Of a stretch of DNA of 64,000 bases, positions 57,208 through 64,000 are shown in pieces. Under the pieces are notes generated by a model. The model did no database searches, was not told the DNA's origin, and worked only from the letters and a program-made list of their open reading frames with translations. Positions within the stretch are counted from its first letter, which is position 1. Each line of letters starts with the position of its first letter. Location of the stretch: NCBI GenBank assembly GCA_003290165.1, contig QNQO01007575.1:186001-250000 (forward strand), read 5' to 3'. The position numbers and the translations under genes were made by a program. Origin of the DNA: Berberis thunbergii. Lineage: Eukaryota > Streptophyta > Magnoliopsida > Ranunculales > Berberidaceae.

Positions 57208-60200
57208 ATGTCGATGGCGTACGGAGGTGATAGTTACACTGGTTCTTCCCCTAATTTTGTTCAAGAAACAGGTGAAATGGAGCTGGATTTGTGGGTTTTT
57301 GGTTGAAAACGTTCGATTTTAGGGTCTGGGGTGTCTGATTTTGCGGTTTTTTGTTTTACAGGTTCTGGTGCGGAGAACTTGTATACGGAGCTATGGAAGG
57401 CTTGTGCGGGTCCTCTTGTCGATGTTCCTCGTCCCGGAGAGAGGGTTTTTTACTTCCCCCAAGGTCATATGGAGCAAGTAAGGTTTTTTTTTTTTTTTTT
57501 TCAAATTTCTGATTTTTTGGGTGAATTTATGGTTTTCTATAGGTGTTATTTAATGGATAATGGTTGGGTTTTGTAGTTGGAAGCTTCAACGAATCAGGAA
57601 TTGAGTCAGAGAATACCCTTGTTCAATCTTCCTTCAAAGATACTTTGTAGTGTTGTTCACATTCAGTTATTGGTAATTTCGTTTAACTGATATGAACACA
57701 ATTTGTATTTTTTTGCTCATTTTTAGCTAATTTTCTTATTAAATTTTTGATTTTGATGTCATTGGTAGGCTGAACAAGAGACTGATGAGGTTTATGCGCA
57801 AATCACCTTGCAACCAGACCCAGATGTAAGAAATTGATAAACTGTCTTTTGAATTGAAGATTTGTGTTGGTAGAGAAGTTAGTTTTTTATTATTATATTT
57901 TATGTGTAGCAAAATGAGCCCAGGAGTCCTGATCCATGTCCGGCAGAAACCCCGAGGCCGAATGTTTACTCTTTCTGCAAGATCTTAACTGCATCAGATA
58001 CTAGTACTCATGGAGGGTTCTCTGTTCTGAGAAAACATGCCAATGAAAGCCTCCCTCCTTTGGTAAAATTTTTTTCCTCGTATCTGCAATTTGGGAATTA
58101 TTGTCTTAAGCTTTTTGATTGAGTTTCTTAAAAGAATGGGATGTTTTTCATTGGTTCAGGACATGGCTCAACCAACTCCAACTCAAGAATTAATTGCTAA
58201 GGACCTTCATGGGTACGAATGGAAGTTTAAGCACATCTTTAGAGGTACATGGTTATTGAATTCTATTTTGATGATTGTGGTACCTTAGTTGGCATCCTTG
58301 TTTGGTTTTAGATGTATGGTTTCTCCATTATGTGATTATAATTGGTTGCGTGTGTTGAGTTAGGCAATCGCGTGTGTTGAATTGAAGGCTAAAGTGCTTT
58401 CTTTCTATGTATAGGTCAGCCCGGAGGCATTTGCTCACAACGGGTTGGAGTACATTTGTCACTTCAAAGAGATTGGTTGCAGGAGATGCCTTTGTTTTCC
58501 TGAGGTTGGTGAGATCTTCTCCGTTTTTTACTGTTTTACTTTTCAATTTCAAATTCTTTGTGCTATCTCAGTAACTGTAATGGTGATTTAAGTTAAAGAG
58601 TCAGAACTCGCTTGTACAACGTCGTTGAATTATGAGTACAATCTCAATTGTGGAGTTCCTGATTTTGTAGAGGAGAGAATGGGGGTTTACATGTAGGAGT
58701 TAGACGCCTTGCTCGCCAACAGAGCAGCATGCCTTCATCCGTAATATCCAGCCAGAGCATGCATCTTGGAGTGCTTGCCACAGCTTCTCATGCTGTTGCA
58801 ACTCAGACCCTCTTCATCGTGTATTACAAGCCAAGGTTAGACAATTGCTTCATCAGTGGAAAGAAAAAAGAAGAGCATTTATGCATTCTTTGTTGAATTT
58901 AGCATTTCTTATGTGAATTTTTTTCGCGCTGTTTATCAGGACAAGTCAATTCATAATTGGCCTAAACAAGTACTTGGAAGCTGTTAATCATGGATTTACA
59001 GTTGGGATGAGGTTCAAGATGAGGTTTGAAGGTGAAGAATCTCCTGAGAGAAGGTATTTGCAACTCAAAATCCATGGAAGAATGTTGAAAATTGAAAATT
59101 TCAAAGTATTTTCTGAAAACCAATATTCATATTGTTTGTTGGTGATCAGGTTCACGGGCACAATAGTTGGTACTGGAGATATTTCTGCCCAATGGGCAGA
59201 TTCAAAATGGAGATCCTTGAAGGTTAATTTTTTTTTCTCAGCCGGCGTGATTAGATTCCCTGCAGTTATACTTTTGTTTCTTACATTTGTACTGTACATT
59301 TGTTTCCAGGTGCAATGGGATGAGCCAGCGTCTATTCAAAGACCAGACAGAGTTTCTCCATGGGAGATAGAACCCTTTGTTACTTCTTCACCAACTTCAA
59401 ACTTAACTTCACCAGCAATAATGAAGAACAAAAGGCTTCGACCATCAGTCGATGCCACAATTTGTGGTAAGAGAAACTTTTCTTCAGTTCATCAATCTCT
59501 TGCAAGCAAGATGTGTGATAGGTTTTGATACATCTTATTCTCTTTTCTTTCAATTGGAATTTAGAAAATACTACTAGTTCTGCTGCTTCAACTATCTGGT
59601 ATCCTGGGTCAACCCAGTCTCATGATGTAATTGGATTATCTGGTCCTGAAGTCCAAATCACCGACAGTCAGGTTGTCTGGCCCTCTAAGCTGAAAGAAAT
59701 TAAGGGCAATATCATCAACAACAGCAGCAGCTGTACAACCTCGAGGACTCAACAAGAAGGGGGATGGCATTCTGCACCACTCATGAATGCTTCTCTGAAT
59801 CTGTTTCAGGATGTGGCTGAAGATGATAAAACTAGTCCTACCTGGGCCGGTCTTGCAGGTTATTCGACCCATAATAACTCGCAAAAGCTGATCAATGAAC
59901 CGGTGGCAAACGACCCAGTGGAAAAAGGGAAGAAACCTGAGATGACTGGTGGATGCCGTTTGTTTGGCATTGAATTGATCAATAATTCGTTGACCCCATC
60001 TCCAGTAAAGGTCCCAATGACTCCGATCATTGTACCTAGTACCATCACTGAAGGGATTGTCCCAGGTAGCTCAGGAGTAAATTCTGATCCACAATCCGAC
60101 CTTTCGAAGGTTTCAAGAGAGCCAAGACAAGAATTTTCACTGGTTTCACCCAAGGAGATGCACAGTAAGAGTTCTTCTACCTATGCCAGAAGTCGTACCA

Positions 60201-60710
60201 AGGTAAAATAAGATTCTGGAGACTATTGAAGAAACAGAAAATTCCAGCAGAGTTTGAACTTATGTTTTTTGTAGGTACAAATGCAAGGCATAGCAGTTGG
60301 CCGGGCTGTGGATCTGACTGTATTGGAAGGGTATGATCAACTTATAAGTGAGCTAGAGGACATGTTTGAGATTGAAGGAGAGCTTTACCCACGCAATAAA
60401 TGGGAAGTTGTGTTCACTGATGATGAAGGGGACATGATGCTTGTGGGTGATGATCCATGGCCGTAAGTAACTCGGTCATTATCCCCTCTCAGTCTAATAA
60501 ATTAATGGGCTTTTTCCTTGGTCTAACTGTAATTCTTGATGCACATTTTGCAGGGAATTCTGTAAGATGGTTAAAAAGATATTCATCTATTCAAGCCAAG
60601 AAGTAAAGAAGATGAGTCCAGGAAGTAAGCTTCCCACATCATGTATGGAAGGCGAAGAAACCCTCGTAAGCCAGAATTCAGAACCGAAAACAGAAACAAT
60701 GAATACCTAG
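57208..60710 (+). CDS. ARF: auxin response factor, class B (ARF9/ARF18 type), 14 exons
   Basis: Exons: 57208-57271, 57362-57477, 57577-57672, 57769-57825, 57910-58062, 58160-58244, 58415-58504, 58671-58835, 58940-59053, 59150-59222, 59310-59466, 59565-60202, 60275-60462, 60554-60710. All have GT/AG borders and consistent phases, giving 717 residues. The dimerisation and B3 DNA-binding part starts at [18 protein letters not shown]3 (about 131-233) has [19 protein letters not shown]. The ARF domain (about 285-370) has [20 protein letters not shown]. The middle region holds the corepressor-type motif RLFGI (522-526). The C-terminal PB1 domain (about 604-690) has [17 protein letters not shown] and the acidic [15 protein letters not shown] motif. 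It binds auxin response elements in the nucleus, probably as a repressor. Exon 7 lacks one C in CCC (58,420-58,422), where [15 protein letters not shown] is expected; adding it restores frame and phase. Confidence 0.93.
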
Positions 60711-62811
60711 TTTCTTCCATTGCTTTCTGGGGTTATATTCTAGGTGTCTAACATGGGAGGAGAAACAGAAAAGAGGCTAATTGGAAAGCAAGCTCTTTCT
60801 TTTTGGGGTTCAGTCTTAGGAAAAAAAAAAGTTGGGTTGATTTGCAAGTAATGGGATGACGAGAATTGGGGAGTAAAAAGAGGTATTAGTAGAAATAGAA
60901 TATGAGGTAGGGATTGAAATATGTGAATATTGTTGTTTCGGTGTGGGATTCCGAGGTTCTGATTTATCTCAAACTTTCTCTAATTTGTAAAGACTTGTGT
61001 AAATATGGGTTGTGGGGTCTGTTGAAGTCATTAGTGTAGTAGTATTTCACTCTCATCTTTTGTTTCTAGTTCTCTGTTTCTTGATTCCCTGTTTGGGTTG
61101 TGATGTTGCTTGGTCTTTCTTTATAAATGTGTGAGCCCCATTGTTAGGTTGTTTTGAGTGAATGATTCAGTGGAGGACCACATAGTACAGTACAGTGTTC
61201 CTAAACACACACCCTTCATAGTGATTATGGCAGCAACATTTGGATATTCTTGTGGTAGTGCAATTGGAAAGCATGGATGGAAGTTGGTTGTAGAGGGAGA
61301 TGGTGGAATTTGAGACTTTTTTGTTGGTATTATTTGGTGGGGTCAAAGTGTTAGGGTTTTATGAGGTTTGTCTTCTCTCTGAAATAGATAAGTTGTTTCC
61401 CTTCTTTTGGAGATGCTATTGATTGTGGAGGCAATAAGGCTTTTATCATGAAAGATTTTATTGGGTGGGTCAAGAAAGGATCCCCTTCATATGGGATTGG
61501 CTGGTGGGTAGCTAAGGTAGGTGGTGGTAGAACCAATGAAGTAAGAGGAAGCTGTACATCCACCACCTTGTTTAAAATAAGGTTGCTTTCCATTGTCCAA
61601 TTTTCCACTAAGGAAAGTTTCTTGCAATGGGGGATACTTTGTTACAATATTTTATAGAGGAAGTAGGCTTTACTAATGTGAATGAATGGGAAATTGCCAT
61701 GTTTTATGGTCAAGTGGGGGGGGGTTTCATAAATCTACTTTGATTAATTATATAATTGTGAATGGTTTTGAAGCATCTCTAGTGGTTAAGGGTTGGAGTT
61801 GCTAAGAACCATCACTAAGTTAGTGGATGTCATCGAGTCTTTTGAGTTGAAGTTACACAAGTCTATCATTGGTAGATCTTTTTAGTTATATTAATGATTT
61901 TGAGTGACCAAGATAGGGTCAACCTTTTTTCTTCTTTCCAACTTGGGTAATTATATAATGAAAAAACAAACAACTTTCAACATTTGATGGACAAAAGAAG
62001 CTGAGGAAATTGAAAGTCAAACTTTTACTCAAAACCAAACAAATCACCACAAAGTTATTATTAGGTTCTTGAGACATGGTTAACAATCTATGCATTGACG
62101 AAAAAACAAAGGCTTTATTAGATTAATGTCAGAAATTGAATAAAATTTTATGAGTATCATAGGCTTTCAAATTTGAAAATATTCATGTTGAATGTCAAAA
62201 GTTGGGCAAAAATTGACAAGTGTTGTGTAGACCAGCAAAGTATATCCAATTATATTTGTTTCACAAATTAGTGCGCAAAATGATTGCTGTTGGAAAACAC
62301 AATTCGTATCATGGATTATAATCTTTCAAATTTGAAGTAAATTTGCTACAGCTACATCAAAAGTTGATCAATTTAGTATACAATACCAAGAAAGAAGGGG
62401 AATGGGAATGGGAATGGGAATGGTGGTGATCGGTGGTGTTGGATGTGTGCGTTGAGGGTGTTGTTGCGTGACTTGAGGGAATATAGAAGGTGATTCACAT
62501 TGTTGGTAGTAGTGATGGTGTCAACAATGAAGATTGAACAAAGAACATGGATTTCAATTTGGGCTGATCTACGAGGCCCATGAACCCAGCCCAATCAGGT
62601 TGAAGCAGTCCAGTATTTGTTTGCATGCTGAAATCCTTGGGACTCTAAAAATTGCCCATTTGGGGTGAGTGGACTTGAAGCCCAAATCCATCCCAAAATT
62701 ATTTAGACCTTTTAAGCCACCTAATTCCATAAAGCAGGCCTTTTAGGCTGTTTTTTTGGGGTCCAAAGCTCATATCTCGCTTCGTCTCTCCTCATTCGCT
62801 GTATAAATCCT
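60711..62811 (+). other. 3' region of the ARF gene and gene-free DNA
   Basis: The first few hundred bases should be the ARF 3' untranslated region; AT-rich stretches and a TTTATAAATG segment near 61,120 lie there. The rest shows no supported gene. A short GGGAAT repeat lies near 62,398-62,421. Confidence 0.5.
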
Positions 62812-63002
62812 GAGAAAGGCTACATGGCGAGGAAATGAGCGAGGAAAATAGCGAGGGGAGTGAGGTGGAGGGAGGGGAGCCATTCACCCTCATTGAAATA
62901 CGTGTATTGACTTTTTTTATGCACATCCCGAGAAAGGTGAATGGCTCCCCTCACTGCCCTCGCTGGTTTCCTCGCTCATTTCCTCGACATTTAGAATTCC
63001 TG
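62812..63002. mobile_element. Mutator-like foldback MITE, copy 4
   Basis: The 191-bp foldback has GCGAGGAAATGAGCGAGGAA on the left and TTTCCTCGCTCATTTCCTCG on the right. A perfect 9-bp duplication ATAAATCCT flanks it (62,803-62,811 and 63,003-63,011). Similarity to copy 1 is high, including GGAGGGAGGGGAGCCATTCA. Confidence 0.88.
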
Positions 63003-63079
63003 ATAAATCCTAGATCGAGTTTCGCTGCAAAGACATGCTTTTCGACCGATTTCAGTTCTTCGTCTTCTTCTTCATTGTA

Positions 63080-63660
63080 AACACTGCATGAGCACAAAGA
63101 GAAATCTCCGTAAAAGACGGGGATAAATCAGTATCAATAATAGGAGGCGCAACATCAGAATCATCATTTTCCAAATCACCTAACATGAGAAAACGTGCGG
63201 CTTTTGATAATGATGATTAGGCTTGAACTATTCATCAAAATTAAAACAATCCTTTGGCACATCTCTCTTGTTATTCAGCCCATGAAAGATGTTTAAAACT
63301 AGAATTAGGCTTGGAGGAAATCTAGAATTAAGCATGAGATTAGTAGGAAATCGGACAAACCCTTTAGATTGGGTAAAGGGTGTAGCAACAATGATATCTT
63401 CATGACATAAGGCTAATTTAAAAGCATAGGTAATAAATGTAGGGTGAAGCAACCAAACTCCAACTTGAATATCAGTTGGCAGACCAGATAAAAAAGATAC
63501 TAATTTGATGAGTTTCGGAAAAGCCTTATACAAAATTTGAGAGTTTTTCAAATTTAGTAATGAATTCACGAGCCCTGATACAAAATTTGAGAGTTTTTCA
63601 AATTTAGTAATGAATTCACGAGTGTTACCTCGTTGAAATAACTAGTAACGAGAGCTACAT
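63080..63660 (-). pseudogene. Ty3/gypsy gag remnant
   Basis: On the minus strand 63,569-63,228 reads FPKLIKLVSFLSGLPTDIQV and GVWLLHPTFITYAFKLALCH, the gag segment FLxGLxxxIRxxVxxxxPxxLxxAxxLA. No zinc knuckle or protease follows, and no LTR was found. The fragment begins in a local direct duplication of 45 bp (63,528-63,572 and 63,578-63,622). Confidence 0.6.
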
Positions 63661-63694
63661 GGATCAATGCGCTCCCTAAAGAGCTTTAGAAAAT

Positions 63695-64000
63695 TGCTGC
63701 CAAGTTTTTATTTTTGATGAAGCTTATTGCATTAATAAAAACTAAATATAATTACATAGTTGTCTTCCTGCAGTAGAAGCCAAAACATGTTCTTCTTGAT
63801 GAAGTTTCGTAGGGATAAAGTTACAAGACCAACCAGAAAGACCTGAAAGAAGTGACTGAATACTACACACTATAGGTCGCCACATCCACCACGAGTCCGA
63901 CTGCCAATCTCCCACATCATAATGCAAAAGTGAGTGTAAAGCCCCAGAATCTCCTAGAAGCAACCCAGTTGGCTAATGTCGTGCTTGAATAAGTAATAGA
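63695..64000 (-). mobile_element. LINE 3'-end fragment, RNase H, running off the window
   Basis: On the minus strand LLGDSGALHSLLHYDVGDWQ and SWWMWRPIVCSIQSLLSGLS give the RNase H end of the L1-type family also present at 36.7 and 39.0 kb. The T-rich stretch at 63,707-63,715 fits its 3' tail. The element continues beyond the window. Confidence 0.7.

Overview
This is nuclear DNA from a flowering plant, almost certainly a eudicot. It carries an intron-rich auxin response factor gene, a DREB-type AP2/ERF gene, a plant-specific DCD-domain gene, plant LTR retrotransposon lineages (Athila-like and Tat-like Ty3/gypsy), L1-type LINEs and several TIR/MITE families. No bacterial, organellar or viral gene block is visible. 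The species cannot be fixed from the sequence alone.

Layout. 1-3.8 kb: a tRNA-like pol III promoter at the left edge, then a DCD/N-rich-protein gene on the minus strand with three heat-shock-like boxes in its upstream region. 3.8-6.7 kb: repeats, including a hAT-type non-autonomous element. 6.8-28.9 kb: one nested retrotransposon complex. A decayed Tat-like gypsy element is interrupted by a hAT-like insertion (8.3-10.0 kb), a complete 10.3-kb Athila-like element with a perfect target duplication (10,612-20,914) and a solo LTR of the same Athila-like family (24,692-26,645). The host element keeps a 128-130 bp tandem array and a long antisense ORF. 30.8-33.8 kb: a second solo LTR has inserted exactly at a splice-donor-like site at the 3' end of a broken FAHD1-type (fumarylacetoacetate hydrolase family) gene. 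34.7-42.0 kb: an inverted-copy repeat, LINE fragments and a Harbinger-like element rich in CAC triplets. 42.4-43.0 kb: an intact, single-exon DREB/ERF gene. 43-57 kb: LINE and MITE remnants, a hAT element with an 8-bp duplication, long AT-rich gene-free DNA and an isolated cluster of ACGT elements. 57.2-60.7 kb: a complete 14-exon class-B ARF gene with two short uORFs. 61-64 kb: gene-free DNA, a Mutator-like MITE, a gypsy gag remnant and a LINE fragment.

Two cross-cutting observations matter most. First, otherwise well-conserved reading frames (DCD gene, ARF gene, Athila gag-protease) are broken at seven places that are each repaired by adding a single base to a short homopolymer. This looks like systematic homopolymer shortening in the assembly rather than seven independent pseudogenising events. 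Second, four copies of one 173-191 bp foldback element (Mutator-like, 9-bp target duplications in three of them) lie around the ARF locus, two of them back to back just upstream of its leader.

The likely functional host genes are the DCD/NRP gene, the DREB/ERF gene and the ARF gene. The FAHD1 copy is probably a pseudogene. The three are unrelated single loci of the stress and hormone response; nothing suggests that they form a cluster or pathway.
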